Source: Cobetia sp. L2A1 (lineage in GTDB: Bacteria > Pseudomonadota > Gammaproteobacteria > Pseudomonadales > Halomonadaceae). From it: a DNA stretch of 64,000 nt. The DNA is taken from assembly GCF_009796845.1 (NCBI RefSeq), contig NZ_CP047025.1:2046001-2110000 (forward strand), in the 5' to 3' direction. The position numbers and the translations under genes are program-made. A model generated the notes under the pieces. The model was not told the origin of the DNA, ran no database searches, and was given only the letters and a program-made list of their open reading frames with translations. The number at the start of each line of letters is the position of its first letter. The first letter of the stretch is position 1. Positions 1 through 8,551 of this stretch are shown here, in pieces.

Positions 1-387
1 AACATGGATAACTTGCTGCGCAAGGAAGGTGAAGGCACCAGCGCCTGGAGCGAGGAAGCGACGCGCGCCTGGATTGGTAATCGTGTGCAGATTCGCTCAC
101 CGTCATTCATGCGTGGGCGCACCTTGAGCAATACCTTCCTGATTATCGATGAGGCTCAGAACCTGACACCCAAGCAGCTCAAGGGTCTGCTAACCCGCGC
201 AGGCGCAAATACCAAGGTAGTGTTACTGGGCAATGTCGGGCAGATAGATACGCCTTATCTGACCGCCAACACCTGTGGTCTTGCCGTCGCCGTGCAACGA
301 TTTGCCAGCTGGCCACATGCAGGGCATGTCACGCTCAAGTGCGTCGAACGTTCACGTCTGGCTTTGGTCGCCGAGGAGTTGCTGTAA
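1..387 (+). CDS. PhoH-family ATPase, C-terminal part (5' end outside window)
   Basis: The reading frame is open from the first base, so this is the last 128 or so residues of a larger protein. The Walker B segment FLIIDEAQN and the following KGLLTRAG...VVLLGNVGQID region are typical of the PhoH ATPase domain. The ending resembles the longer PIN-plus-PhoH proteins (YlaK type), which are putative RNA-associated ATPases/helicases, but the N-terminal PIN part cannot be checked here. A strong hairpin terminator follows about 70 bp after the stop. The family assignment is firm; the subtype and cellular role are inference. Confidence 0.85.
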   Translation, partial: NMDNLLRKEGEGTSAWSEEATRAWIGNRVQIRSPSFMRGRTLSNTFLIIDEAQNLTPKQLKGLLTRAGANTKVVLLGNVGQIDTPYLTANTCGLAVAVQRFASWPHAGHVTLKCVERSRLALVAEELL

Positions 388-458
388 TGGTTGAGGGTAT
401 TCAACGGCTGACATAGTCCTGCCAGCCTCTTGTCCCATGTCTTACCTCTATCGCACAT

Positions 459-490
459 AAAAAGCGCCGCCCATCAGGGCGGCGCTTTTT
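459..490. terminator. Bidirectional rho-independent terminator
   Basis: A perfect 14-bp stem (AAAAAGCGCCGCCC paired with GGGCGGCGCTTTTT) encloses an ATCA loop. The A-run on the left and T-run on the right allow it to work for the PhoH gene on + and the KfrA-like gene on -. Confidence 0.9.
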
Positions 491-594
491 ATGTCATCAA
501 CCCAGATAGCGTCTCGGGTGAGGCTAACGCGCAGTTACGTCACAGCCGATAGAAGCAAGCTCTTTACAGCAGGATTTAACATCTACAGCAGGTT

Positions 595-1560
595 TTAGCA
601 GACAAATGGCGGCAAGGGCGCATGCGACAGACGCTCTTGCAGCATACGGTTCTCATGATTTACCTGCGCCAGCAGCGCTTCAGCACGCGATTGCTCCGCC
701 GTTGAGTGCTCTAGCTGCGCCCGTAGACTCTTGAGCTCAGAATCACGCTGCTGACGCAGTGTGGCTTCTTCAAAGCGTCGCCGTTCTTCTTCCTGCAGCA
801 ACTTACGCTGCTCTGCCGTCTGGGCATCCAACCGCTCGATACGTTTCTCGAGCTGCTCTTGACGACGGCGATGCTGCTTGTCGAGCTCATGCTTCTCGAG
901 GCGAGCATCATCCAACATCTTCATCAGGCGCGTTTCGCTGGCCTCATGGCGCGATTCTTCCTGCACCAGGCGGTCTTTCCACTCAGTATCCTGATCCTGC
1001 AACGCCTGCTGATGCCTCTCGTTGTCATGCTCGCGGGAGCGCTCCAGTGCCGTGGCATCTTCCTGAGCCAACACAAGCCGCTTTTCCAACTTTTCCTGGA
1101 GTTGCTGCCAGTGATCACGCTCGTGAGTCAGCGCCGCCAGTGCCTGTACACGCTCCTCAAGCCGCGCTTGTACCTGTGTCAGTTGCCCCGACAGGGCGCT
1201 CAGACGCTGCTCAGCATCTTCTGCGCGCCGCTGTGACTGCGCTTCAGCCTCACGGGCAGCGCTCGTCTGCTTGTCCGCTTCCTGTCGATAGTGGACAAGA
1301 CTTTCGTTAGCGAGGCCCTGAGCCTCTTTCCATACCACCGTCAGTGTCTCTGTCAGGCTGTCCGGCATCGCTTGGCTCAGAGGCTCATCGCGTTTTTCCG
1401 CACGCCGCTGGCGCCATTCACGTAGATGGTCGCTGATAGTAGTGAAGCTGCCGGTACCGAGCACTTCGCGAATTTTCTGCACGCTCGGGGCTTCGCCCCG
1501 CGCCATCAATGACTCGATGGCTCGTTGTACATCCTCGTACTGGACGCCAGTGCGCGCCAT
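595..1560 (-). CDS. KfrA-like DNA-binding coiled-coil protein
   Basis: 321 residues. Residues 1-60 resemble the KfrA N-terminal DNA-binding domain (a helix-turn-helix around VQKIREVLGTGSFTTISDHL). The rest, about 90-310, is almost continuous charged coiled coil rich in E, Q, R and A. KfrA proteins are plasmid-encoded autorepressors linked to segregation; chromosomal homologues of this length exist and their role is not established. It is transcribed divergently from a tyrosine recombinase gene, and the 393-bp gap between them holds an inverted repeat that could be its operator. No ParA/ParB partner is seen nearby. The domain call is firm; any link to the recombinase is inference from position. 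Confidence 0.8.
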   Translation of the reverse strand: MARTGVQYEDVQRAIESLMARGEAPSVQKIREVLGTGSFTTISDHLREWRQRRAEKRDEPLSQAMPDSLTETLTVVWKEAQGLANESLVHYRQEADKQTSAAREAEAQSQRRAEDAEQRLSALSGQLTQVQARLEERVQALAALTHERDHWQQLQEKLEKRLVLAQEDATALERSREHDNERHQQALQDQDTEWKDRLVQEESRHEASETRLMKMLDDARLEKHELDKQHRRRQEQLEKRIERLDAQTAEQRKLLQEEERRRFEEATLRQQRDSELKSLRAQLEHSTAEQSRAEALLAQVNHENRMLQERLSHAPLPPFVC

Positions 1561-1760
1561 GGGAATCTCCGTCCATATTCTGAAGTAAATGCTTAGCGGC
1601 CATTACGCCATGAAGTGGTGCGGACTACCACCTTAATAGCGCCGTACCCGTGCGATAACCCTTCGGCACGAGTATTCATGGGCGTTCTCTTGCTTGTGCC
1701 AAAAGAAGGATACCCCTGTTTGAACGCATCATACCGGTTTGATGGCGTAGGATAAAGTTA

Positions 1761-1777
1761 ATTACGTTATACGTAAT
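1761..1777. promoter_or_regulatory. Inverted repeat in the KfrA-like/integrase divergent promoter region
   Basis: ATTACGT-TAT-ACGTAAT is a perfect 7-3-7 palindrome, followed by another partial copy (ATGTAATTTA). It lies about 200 bp upstream of both divergent genes, in the most AT-rich part of the gap at 1561-1953. KfrA is known to autoregulate by binding repeats in its own promoter, so this is a reasonable operator candidate. A TATAAA element at about 1803-1808 could be a -10 toward the integrase. I see nothing else in this gap. Confidence 0.4.
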
Positions 1778-1953
1778 ATGTAATTTACAGTACGATAGAG
1801 GGTATAAATTCATGATTACGCGCCTTATCTTGAATTATCATGACTACACCAGCACAATCACTCTCATAGGCGTCAAGCTTTCGTGGTGGCAGGGCATCAG
1901 CAAGACAATCACATGACTAACAAAGTGCATCACATACAGGGAAATCCAGCCGT

Positions 1954-3258
1954 ATGGCGCATAACTTCGCTGAAAATGACGCAAATGACAGCATCAGCAG
2001 ACTGGTGAGCAATCTAGAAGGTGAGCTACAGAAAGCCGAGGCGACAAGCGTCTTGGTACAAACGTCAGACCCCTTGATTGCCGCCCGTACTGACATAGAG
2101 GCCGTTGCCGCCTGGTTGGCTGAATATCGCCATAGCGCCCAAACGCTACGTGCATATCGTAAAGAGGCGGAGCGCCTGCTGTTGTGGCTGAAAGCCGAAG
2201 GTGGGCAGGGGCGTAGAGAGACACTCGCGAGTCTTGATCGAGAGCGGCTTGAAAAGTTCGAGGCCTTTCTTGCAGACCCACGGCCTGCTGAGCGTTGGAT
2301 CGGCAGTGTGCGTGCCCGCAAGCATCCAGAGTGGCGACCGTTTCGCGGTCCGCTGGCTCCCGCCAGTCGACGACAGAGCCTGGTAATCTTGCAGGGGTTA
2401 TATAGCTGGTTGATCGAAGCGGGTTATCTACACCGCAATCCTTTTCGGCTGATGCGTGACAAGCGTCGCCTGGATAATCGTACTCAGCGCATCGAGCGCT
2501 ATCTGGAGCGACCATTATGGGATTGGCTCTGGACGCGTATCGAACAGCAGTGTGATATCGACGTCACCGTAAGTCACACTCATGTCGAGGCACTGGCAGT
2601 CCCCGACGACAGCCAGGCCGCGATGAAACATCGGCGCCAATGTTTCATCGCTGAGCGCCAGCGCTTTCTCTTCGCGTTCGCCTATCTCATGGCACCGCGA
2701 ATTGCCGAAATGGCGGCGGCCCGCATGGGAGATATCGCACTCAGAGAAGGACAGTGGTGGTGGCGCGTGATAGGCAAGGGCGCCAAGTTGGCCGAGATTC
2801 CCTTGCCGCCGCCGATGCTTGATGCCCTGATTCGCTGGCGTCGCGTGCGTAATATGAGCGATTTACCCCAGGCGCTACCGGATGATGAATACTTGCCGCT
2901 CATCCCTCGACTGGATGGCCATACCCCGCTGGGAGATAACCAGCTTTATCGATTGATCAAGCAGACGTTTGCACAGGCCGCGGACGATATGCGTGGGCGA
3001 GCTGAGCAGGAGGGCAATGCCAGTGAGTTGATGGCGCGCAGCCTCGACAAGGCCAGCCCTCACTGGCTACGCCATACCGCGATCACTCATCAAGCACAGG
3101 CAGGCGTCGAGCTACGTTTCCTATCGCGTTCGGCTCGTCATTCACGACTGGATACGACGGCTCGCTATCTGCATGCTGAAGATGCGGAATGGCAGGAGCA
3201 GATGGCCAGGCACTCATTGCGCGCGCATCCGCAAACGACTGGTGATGGAGACATCTGA
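1954..3258 (+). CDS. Tyrosine recombinase / phage-integrase family protein
   Basis: 434 residues. The N-terminal half (about 40-180) looks like a SAM-like core-binding domain; the C-terminal half is the catalytic domain. Visible catalytic elements are the first Arg in LMAPRIAEM (about residue 248), the HWLRH box (about 370), a His in ARHSRLDTTARY, and the terminal Tyr nucleophile in ARYLH (about 404). All the key residues seem present, so it should be active. It is longer than XerC/XerD (about 300) because of an insertion between the first Arg region and the core-binding domain. No att sites, cargo genes or excisionase are seen, and it is flanked by ordinary chromosomal genes. It may be a resident recombinase or the remnant of an old island. 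Confidence 0.85.
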   Translation: MAHNFAENDANDSISRLVSNLEGELQKAEATSVLVQTSDPLIAARTDIEAVAAWLAEYRHSAQTLRAYRKEAERLLLWLKAEGGQGRRETLASLDRERLEKFEAFLADPRPAERWIGSVRARKHPEWRPFRGPLAPASRRQSLVILQGLYSWLIEAGYLHRNPFRLMRDKRRLDNRTQRIERYLERPLWDWLWTRIEQQCDIDVTVSHTHVEALAVPDDSQAAMKHRRQCFIAERQRFLFAFAYLMAPRIAEMAAARMGDIALREGQWWWRVIGKGAKLAEIPLPPPMLDALIRWRRVRNMSDLPQALPDDEYLPLIPRLDGHTPLGDNQLYRLIKQTFAQAADDMRGRAEQEGNASELMARSLDKASPHWLRHTAITHQAQAGVELRFLSRSARHSRLDTTARYLHAEDAEWQEQMARHSLRAHPQTTGDGDI

Positions 3259-3352
3259 GCACCGTGCGCCACTCGAGTTGGCGCGTTATCATGGCGTCAT
3301 TACACGGCACATGCCGTTCGTTATCCTTAGCATCAGACAAGATGGAGACAGC

Positions 3353-3784
3353 ATGAGCGAGGCCCAGCAAGCGCAGGCGGAATTGGTCGAAGAATTCAGC
3401 TTTTTCGATAACTGGATGGACCGCTATCAGTACATCATCGACATGGGTAAGGCGTTGCCTACCTATCCAGAAGAGCTGAAGGGGCCGCACACCAAAATTG
3501 ATGGGTGTCAGTCCAATGTCTGGATTCATCCTGAGGTGAAAGGCGAGGGCAGCGAGCAGCGCCTGCGCTTCCAGGCTACGTCTGACGCCGCGATCGTGGC
3601 TGGCCTGATCGCAGTCGTACTGCGGATCTATAATGACCGCACGCCACAGGAAATCGTCGCCACTCAGCCGACCTTCCTCGCAGAGCTAGGGCTTGATAAA
3701 CACCTGTCCCCGACGCGCTCCAATGGGCTGCACGCCATGCTCAAACGCATCTATGGCGTTGCAGAACTACACGTCAAGGCGTGA
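3353..3784 (+). CDS. sufE: SufE-family cysteine desulfurase sulfur acceptor
   Basis: 143 residues, the usual SufE length. SufE takes persulfide sulfur from a SufS/CsdA cysteine desulfurase and passes it on for Fe-S cluster assembly or related sulfur transfer. The acceptor Cys lies in IDGCQSNVW (about residue 52), with the family pattern YIIDMGK...LP upstream. The frame is open further upstream, but the ATG at 3353 has a GGAG ribosome site about 6 nt before it and gives the family N-terminus. No sufS or csdA is adjacent, so the gene is on its own, closer to the CsdE situation than to a suf operon. The partner desulfurase must be elsewhere. Confidence 0.9.
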   Translation: MSEAQQAQAELVEEFSFFDNWMDRYQYIIDMGKALPTYPEELKGPHTKIDGCQSNVWIHPEVKGEGSEQRLRFQATSDAAIVAGLIAVVLRIYNDRTPQEIVATQPTFLAELGLDKHLSPTRSNGLHAMLKRIYGVAELHVKA

Positions 3785-3845
3785 AGCCGAGCTGAACAGG
3801 GCTGATCAAGAGAGCCAGTATTTCATCATGGCGCTCCCGTGAAAC

Positions 3846-3899
3846 GACAACGCCCGCCGCGTCAGGTCTCCTCATGAGACGGATGCGGCGGGCGTTGTC
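3846..3899. terminator. Large hairpin between convergent sufE and fecE
   Basis: A 15-bp perfect stem (GACAACGCCCGCCGC with its complement at 3885-3899) surrounds a second short stem GTCTC/GAGAC. It sits between convergent genes and can fold on both strands. There is no long T-run, so it may act as a weak bidirectional terminator or as an mRNA 3'-end stabiliser. Confidence 0.6.
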
Positions 3900-3974
3900 C
3901 ATTTCAGCTTCTGATATTGCGTCAAACTCTGACCTGGGCGAGCTAGCTGATCTGGGTGAACTAGATAGATGAAG

Positions 3975-4757
3975 TCATTGACGTACGATGACCATGGGAG
4001 ATCCGGTGGCAGGATCAGGATGGATGTCGGCGTCGACGGAAAAGACATGCCTCATCAATTCTGAGGTCGCCGCACAGGCGGGCTGGCCACTCACCTGCAA
4101 CCGACCCTCTTTCAGCATGATGATGTGGTCAGCGTAGCGAAACGCCTGGTTGAGATCATGCAATACCGCTACAACCGTCTGGCCGTCCGCGATCATGTCG
4201 TGAATCATGCTCATCAGCTCAACCTGATGGTTGATGTCCATATAGGTCGTGGGTTCATCCAGCAGTACCAGCGGAGCCTGCTGGGCAAGCACCATGGCGA
4301 CCCATGCACGTTGACGCTGTCCACCCGAAAGATCTTGTAACTGGCGGTGCGCCAGCGGACCTATCTGCACACGCTCGATGGCTTCATCGACAATGGCACG
4401 GTCCTTACCTGTCAGGCGTCCCCAGAGATCGTTATAGGGGCTACGACCGTAGCCCACCAACTCACGTACGTTGATACCTTCAGGAATCGGCAGCACCTGA
4501 GGCAGAAAGGCGACCTGCCGGGCCAGCGCCTTGGGCGATTGACGGTGGATGGAATGACCATCCAGCATTATCTCGCCGTGACTGGGGGTGAGCGAACGGA
4601 CAAGGCTCTTGAGCAACGTGGATTTCCCGCAGCCATTGGGGCCCACTAACGCAGTAAACTGTCCCCGCGGGATCTCGACCTTCAGTCCTTCGATAATGGG
4701 GGCTTCACCATAGCCCAGTGTGAGATCAGTGATCTCGAGTATCGCGTCGCGTGTCAT
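3975..4757 (-). CDS. fecE: Iron(III)-chelate ABC transporter ATPase, FecE type
   Basis: 260 residues. Energises uptake of a ferric chelate across the inner membrane with the FecC/FecD permeases. The nucleotide-binding domain is complete: Walker A GPNGCGKST, signature LSGGQRQRAW, Walker B VLLDEPTTYMD and the switch His in AVLHDLNQA. The sequence follows E. coli FecE along its whole length, including FSVDADIHPDPATGSPM near the C-terminus. It is the last gene of fecBCDE; its ATG directly follows the TAG of fecD, so translation is probably coupled. FhuC or another siderophore ATPase is the alternative, but FecE fits best. Confidence 0.85.
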   Translation of the reverse strand: MTRDAILEITDLTLGYGEAPIIEGLKVEIPRGQFTALVGPNGCGKSTLLKSLVRSLTPSHGEIMLDGHSIHRQSPKALARQVAFLPQVLPIPEGINVRELVGYGRSPYNDLWGRLTGKDRAIVDEAIERVQIGPLAHRQLQDLSGGQRQRAWVAMVLAQQAPLVLLDEPTTYMDINHQVELMSMIHDMIADGQTVVAVLHDLNQAFRYADHIIMLKEGRLQVSGQPACAATSELMRHVFSVDADIHPDPATGSPMVIVRQ

Positions 4758-5717
4758 CTATTTGGCCTTATGCAGCAGCCACAGGAAATAGGGTGCGCCG
4801 ACAATCGCCGTCAGCACGCCTGCGGGGATTTCCGACGGAGGCATCAGGCTGCGACCGAGCATGTCAGAAGCGAGCAATATCACGGCCCCTACCATCGCTG
4901 CGACAGGGAGTAGCTGAAGATGCCTGCCGCCCATGATTCTTCGTGCAATGTGCGGTGATACCAGTCCCACAAAGGTGATCGGCCCCACGATCGAGACCGA
5001 GACCGAGACCATCAATACCGCCAACCCGAGGGCTCCCCAGCGTAGACATTTCATCCGGACGCCGAGCGAGGCGGCCGATTGATCGCCCAGCGCCATCAGG
5101 TCCAGTGGTTTCGCCAGCAGCATCGACGCACACAGCATGGGCAGCAGTGAGATGACCGGCCAGAGCTGCTGCCAGCCACGCGCCCAGAGGCTGCCGGTCA
5201 ACGACAATAGCGCCGTGTTGACCTCGGTCGGATGCGTGAGCAACAGGAACTCCGTGATGCCCGAAAAGGTGACGGAGATCGCGATCCCGGTCAGTGCAAA
5301 GCGGACTGGAGAAAATTCATCGATGTTATAAGCCATCAACAGCGCTGCGCCACAGAAGCCTCCGATTCCGGCCACCAGCGGCAAAAGCGCGGGTGATGTG
5401 CTAGGGAAGATGAGTAGGGCGATACTGAGTGCAAGACCAGCACCCTGTGTCACACCCAGAATATCAGGTGACGCCAGGGGGTTACGGATGATGCCTTGCA
5501 CCAGGGCGCCAGAGACTCCCATGGCTGCCCCCGTCACGAGGGCAATCATGCTGCGTGGGAAGCGGTGGTTCCAGACCACGAAATCCTGTGCATCATGCTG
5601 TATCAGCAGGTGCATGACGGACGCGAGATTCACAGTGTGCTCGCCCAACATCAGGGCCATCACGAATACCGCTGCCAGCATGACTGACACGAGCCCCAGT
5701 TTCACTGCCGATGTCAT
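4758..5717 (-). CDS. fecD: Iron(III)-chelate ABC transporter permease, FecD type
   Basis: 319 residues, matching E. coli FecD in length. Multi-spanning BtuCD/FecCD-type permease with the family signatures GIIRNPLASPDILGV, NTALLSLTGSLWARGW, LDLMALGD and the ATPase-contact loop GPITFVGLVSPHIAR. The frame is open upstream, but the ATG at 5717 is preceded by AGGAGG at good spacing and overlaps the TGA of fecC by 4 bases (ATGA). It pairs with FecC to form the heterodimeric channel. Confidence 0.85.
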   Translation of the reverse strand: MTSAVKLGLVSVMLAAVFVMALMLGEHTVNLASVMHLLIQHDAQDFVVWNHRFPRSMIALVTGAAMGVSGALVQGIIRNPLASPDILGVTQGAGLALSIALLIFPSTSPALLPLVAGIGGFCGAALLMAYNIDEFSPVRFALTGIAISVTFSGITEFLLLTHPTEVNTALLSLTGSLWARGWQQLWPVISLLPMLCASMLLAKPLDLMALGDQSAASLGVRMKCLRWGALGLAVLMVSVSVSIVGPITFVGLVSPHIARRIMGGRHLQLLPVAAMVGAVILLASDMLGRSLMPPSEIPAGVLTAIVGAPYFLWLLHKAK

Positions 5718-6721
5718 CGTAGCCTCCTTGCCATCAGCAGGAAGAAGGGCGCACCGATCAATGCGGTGACTGCACCTGCGGGCGTCTCTGAAGGAAAGGC
5801 AACCCAACGGCCGATGATGTCGGAGAGCAATAACAGGATGGCCCCACACATGGCACTCGCCAATACCAGTGGGCGGTAATCTACCCCAAGCATGCGGCGT
5901 GCGATATTGGGTGCCATCAGTCCAATGAAACCGATGGGCCCCACGACAGCGACGGTCACGCCGACCATGATCGTGCCACCGGTGAAGATGATGATACGCA
6001 GTCGATTCAGCGGTACGCCCAGCGACTGGGCGCTGTCATCGCCGAGATTCATGAGATTGAGGTGCTTGGCCACTACGATGCTTAGCAGGAATGCGCCGAT
6101 GAATGCCACTGCCAGTAGCCAGACGTCAGGCCACCTGGCGCCCACCATGGAGCCAGCCAGCCAGTTCAGCACTCCCATGGAGCGCTCCTCTGCCAGCAGG
6201 ATGACCAGGCGTGTCATGCTGGCGCATAGCGCAGCAACGGTGATGCCTGCCAACACCAATCGTGCACGGGAAGCATCTGTCGACCAGGCCGCGCCCAGCA
6301 CGAAGACGATGAGCCAGGCAATTCCACCACCCAGTACTGAAATCATCGTATTTCCAAACGGGATAGCGATTGGCAAGACGCCACTGGACACCAGTGCAAG
6401 ACCAAGACTTGCACCGCCAGTGACACCCAGCATCGTGGGAGACGCGAGCGGGTTGCGTGAGATGCCCTGCATCAATAGCCCAGCCATGCCCAGCAGGGCG
6501 CCAACGAGAATGGTTGTCAGGGTGCGCGGAAGGCGGATATGACCAATGATCTGTGACGTCATGTCATCCGTCTGACCTGTCTGTCCAAAGGCCCATACAT
6601 CCGCTGGCGTCAGCGTGAAGGTCGAAAAAGCCCAAAGCGACCACCAGGCCAACATGATCAGCACGATAAAGGCCGCCCCAAAGAGGATGGAGGGGCTGTT
6701 CTTGATTGGTGGGACTGTCAT
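5714..6721 (-). CDS. fecC: Iron(III)-chelate ABC transporter permease, FecC type
   Basis: 335 residues (E. coli FecC is 332). A highly hydrophobic permease with LMQGISRNPLASPTMLGV, VLNWLAGSMVGARWPDVW, LNLMNLGDDSAQSLGV and GPIGFIGLMAPNIARR, characteristic of the FecCD family. Its start codon overlaps the TAA stop of fecB by one base (TAATG), a sign of translational coupling. It works with FecD, the binding protein FecB and the ATPase FecE. Confidence 0.85.
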   Translation of the reverse strand: MTVPPIKNSPSILFGAAFIVLIMLAWWSLWAFSTFTLTPADVWAFGQTGQTDDMTSQIIGHIRLPRTLTTILVGALLGMAGLLMQGISRNPLASPTMLGVTGGASLGLALVSSGVLPIAIPFGNTMISVLGGGIAWLIVFVLGAAWSTDASRARLVLAGITVAALCASMTRLVILLAEERSMGVLNWLAGSMVGARWPDVWLLAVAFIGAFLLSIVVAKHLNLMNLGDDSAQSLGVPLNRLRIIIFTGGTIMVGVTVAVVGPIGFIGLMAPNIARRMLGVDYRPLVLASAMCGAILLLLSDIIGRWVAFPSETPAGAVTALIGAPFFLLMARRLR

Positions 6722-7635
6722 TATTCGGAATCGACGTTCTGGAAGGTGCCATCAAACATTGCCGCGACATCGGCAGCGATCTTTTCTGCTGCCATGATGC
6801 CTCGATTACGCGCCCAAGCGTTTGGATCGACCGAATAGACATGCTTGTGCTTGACCGCTGTCAGCAGGCTCCAAAGCGTTTCGCCATGCCATCTGTCGAT
6901 GATGGAAGGACGACGATAGTGTCCCACCATGAAATATTGCGGATTGATCGACAGGAATTGCTCCAGGCTAACGAAATTCTGCGAATTCGGCCCAGCATCG
7001 GGTATCTCCAACCCCAGCGCTTTCATGACGGAGCCATCATAGGACTGAGGGCCATGCAGTGACAGGCTATCTTCGCGTGCGGCAGCAAAGACAGCGCTCG
7101 CCCCGTCGGGAATTTTCGACGCATACATGGCCATGGTCTCATCATGCTTTGCCAAGCGCGCTTTCATTTCATCGCTCTTGCCGACGGCCTTGGCAACAAT
7201 TCGCGCAGACGCCAAGCTACCGGCGTAGTCTTCGCCGCGAGATTCCAGTAGCAATGTCGGTGCAATGGCAGACAGCTGGGTGTACATCTTTGCGTGACGA
7301 TTGACATCTGCAATGATCAAATCCGGTTTTAGCTCGGCAATGGCTTCTATGCTGGGCTGCGCGCGCTTACCGACCGATGTGTAATCCCCCAGTACGTCAC
7401 GGACTTGTGGCGGCAGGCGGTTCTCGTCGTTGTCATCCGCCACACCGACTGCTGGCACCGCGATGGATGCCAATGAATCCGCGAAGGAAAACTCAAGTAC
7501 CACAATGCGCTGGGGAGTGTCGGGGATCGTCACCTCATGGCTACCATCATCGATGGTGATCGATTTGGCGAACGCTGCCGGTGCGCTTGTAAAGAACACC
7601 AGCACCGCAGCGCAAAGAAGGGACCTCAACTTCAT
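6721..7635 (-). CDS. fecB: Periplasmic iron(III)-chelate binding protein, FecB type
   Basis: 304 residues from the ATG at 7635, with a Sec signal peptide (MKLRSLLCAAVLVFF...APAAFA, cleavage near residue 24). The mature part is a type III (helical backbone) binding protein that closely follows E. coli FecB: RIVVLEFSFADSLASI, VGVADDNDENR, SVGKRAQPSIEAIA, ELKPDLIIADVNRHA, NAWARNRGI. The start is chosen because GGAG lies 9 nt upstream; an in-frame ATG three codons earlier sits directly on that GGAG. It delivers ferric citrate or another ferric chelate to FecCDE. No outer-membrane receptor or fecIR genes are beside it. I found no convincing Fur box in the 200 bp upstream, only a short CTGAC-ACT-GTCAG palindrome at 7713-7725. 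Confidence 0.85.
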   Translation of the reverse strand: MKLRSLLCAAVLVFFTSAPAAFAKSITIDDGSHEVTIPDTPQRIVVLEFSFADSLASIAVPAVGVADDNDENRLPPQVRDVLGDYTSVGKRAQPSIEAIAELKPDLIIADVNRHAKMYTQLSAIAPTLLLESRGEDYAGSLASARIVAKAVGKSDEMKARLAKHDETMAMYASKIPDGASAVFAAAREDSLSLHGPQSYDGSVMKALGLEIPDAGPNSQNFVSLEQFLSINPQYFMVGHYRRPSIIDRWHGETLWSLLTAVKHKHVYSVDPNAWARNRGIMAAEKIAADVAAMFDGTFQNVDSE

Positions 7636-7837
7636 TGACAACATCTCCGTTTCGTATAGGCAGGGAATCCATGAGTCAGACGCAGGAATCTTGGTCCGTT
7701 CACGCCGCTTTTCTGACACTGTCAGCCCAGCATGGTTTCCGCTCAATGAGACTCTGCAATCACATTGATGAAGACTGAATGGGGATGAGAACAGGAAAGG
7801 CGGCACGCCATACCGCATTGGCGGAAGGAAATAGCGG

Positions 7838-8551
7838 CTAGCGGTGTTCCTTCACTTCCAGCACATGCGTCATGGCTTGATGCTGCCCATCCCAGACATA
7901 ACGCAGGTGGGGTCCCTGAATGGGAATACTCACCGCCGGTGGTCGCAGGATGGCTGCACATTCAGCTGCAACATCTACAGTGGAATTGCGTACGCTCGGG
8001 TACAGCAATCCCCAGCTACCACTTTCTCGCAGCTGTGCTGCAAAGACTTGTCCCGCTGGATAACTGGCCATATCGGCAAGACACAGGTCGTCATACCCTT
8101 GGCGAATGTCATGCAGTGACTGTGTGACTTGATTCACATAGCTACGCATGGTCATTTCCTGGCTAGGTTGTGAGGTATCAGCCAGGAAGCGCGCCATATG
8201 GAAGCGCGTTTCGACAATAGCGGTATCCAACGTACTGGCGCAGTAGTAGACGCCAAAACTGCCATCCGTAAAACGTGATATGCGGCCAATATGCGTAAAA
8301 GCGGCCATGACAGGGGTCGAGCCAGGGCCACTGATGCGGTCTTCCGGAGCAACGCGAGAGAGCTCTCCCACCTCTTCGCGTAAGCGGTCATTGGTCATCG
8401 CTTCGATCGCAAACGCCATTTCCAGCTCATCTGGCTCAAGAATATCCTCGAAGACCGAGATGGGCGGGAAGGCACTTGAGATCACGCGCCAGGCACTTTT
8501 CCATTCAGGGAGTGCAAGTGGCGGCGCGGCGTGCACCGTGGAGAGACTCAT
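7838..8551 (-). CDS. RES-domain toxin (NAD-depleting family)
   Basis: 237 residues. The protein has the RES-domain layout: an early conserved Arg in AWRVI, the GVYYCASTLDTAIVETRFH block with its conserved Tyr/Ser/Thr-Glu positions, and a C-terminal WGLLYPSVRN motif. Characterised RES toxins degrade NAD+ and are neutralised by a cognate Xre/MbcA/ParS-type antitoxin. That antitoxin is the upstream gene, whose stop overlaps this start by 4 bp (ATGA). Activity is inferred from the family; the domain assignment itself is strong. Confidence 0.85.
   Translation of the reverse strand: MSLSTVHAAPPLALPEWKSAWRVISSAFPPISVFEDILEPDELEMAFAIEAMTNDRLREEVGELSRVAPEDRISGPGSTPVMAAFTHIGRISRFTDGSFGVYYCASTLDTAIVETRFHMARFLADTSQPSQEMTMRSYVNQVTQSLHDIRQGYDDLCLADMASYPAGQVFAAQLRESGSWGLLYPSVRNSTVDVAAECAAILRPPAVSIPIQGPHLRYVWDGQHQAMTHVLEVKEHR

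Noticed and set aside
1954..3258. Recombinase as evidence of a prophage or genomic island at the left edge
   Set aside because: No phage, transfer or cargo genes, no tRNA and no direct repeats; the neighbours are ordinary chromosomal genes.
3846..3899. Long inverted repeat that could be the end of an insertion sequence
   Set aside because: No transposase gene or second copy; its place between convergent genes fits a terminator or 3'-end structure.
7636..7837. Fur box before fecB
   Set aside because: No stretch gave a convincing match to repeated GATAAT-type hexamers.
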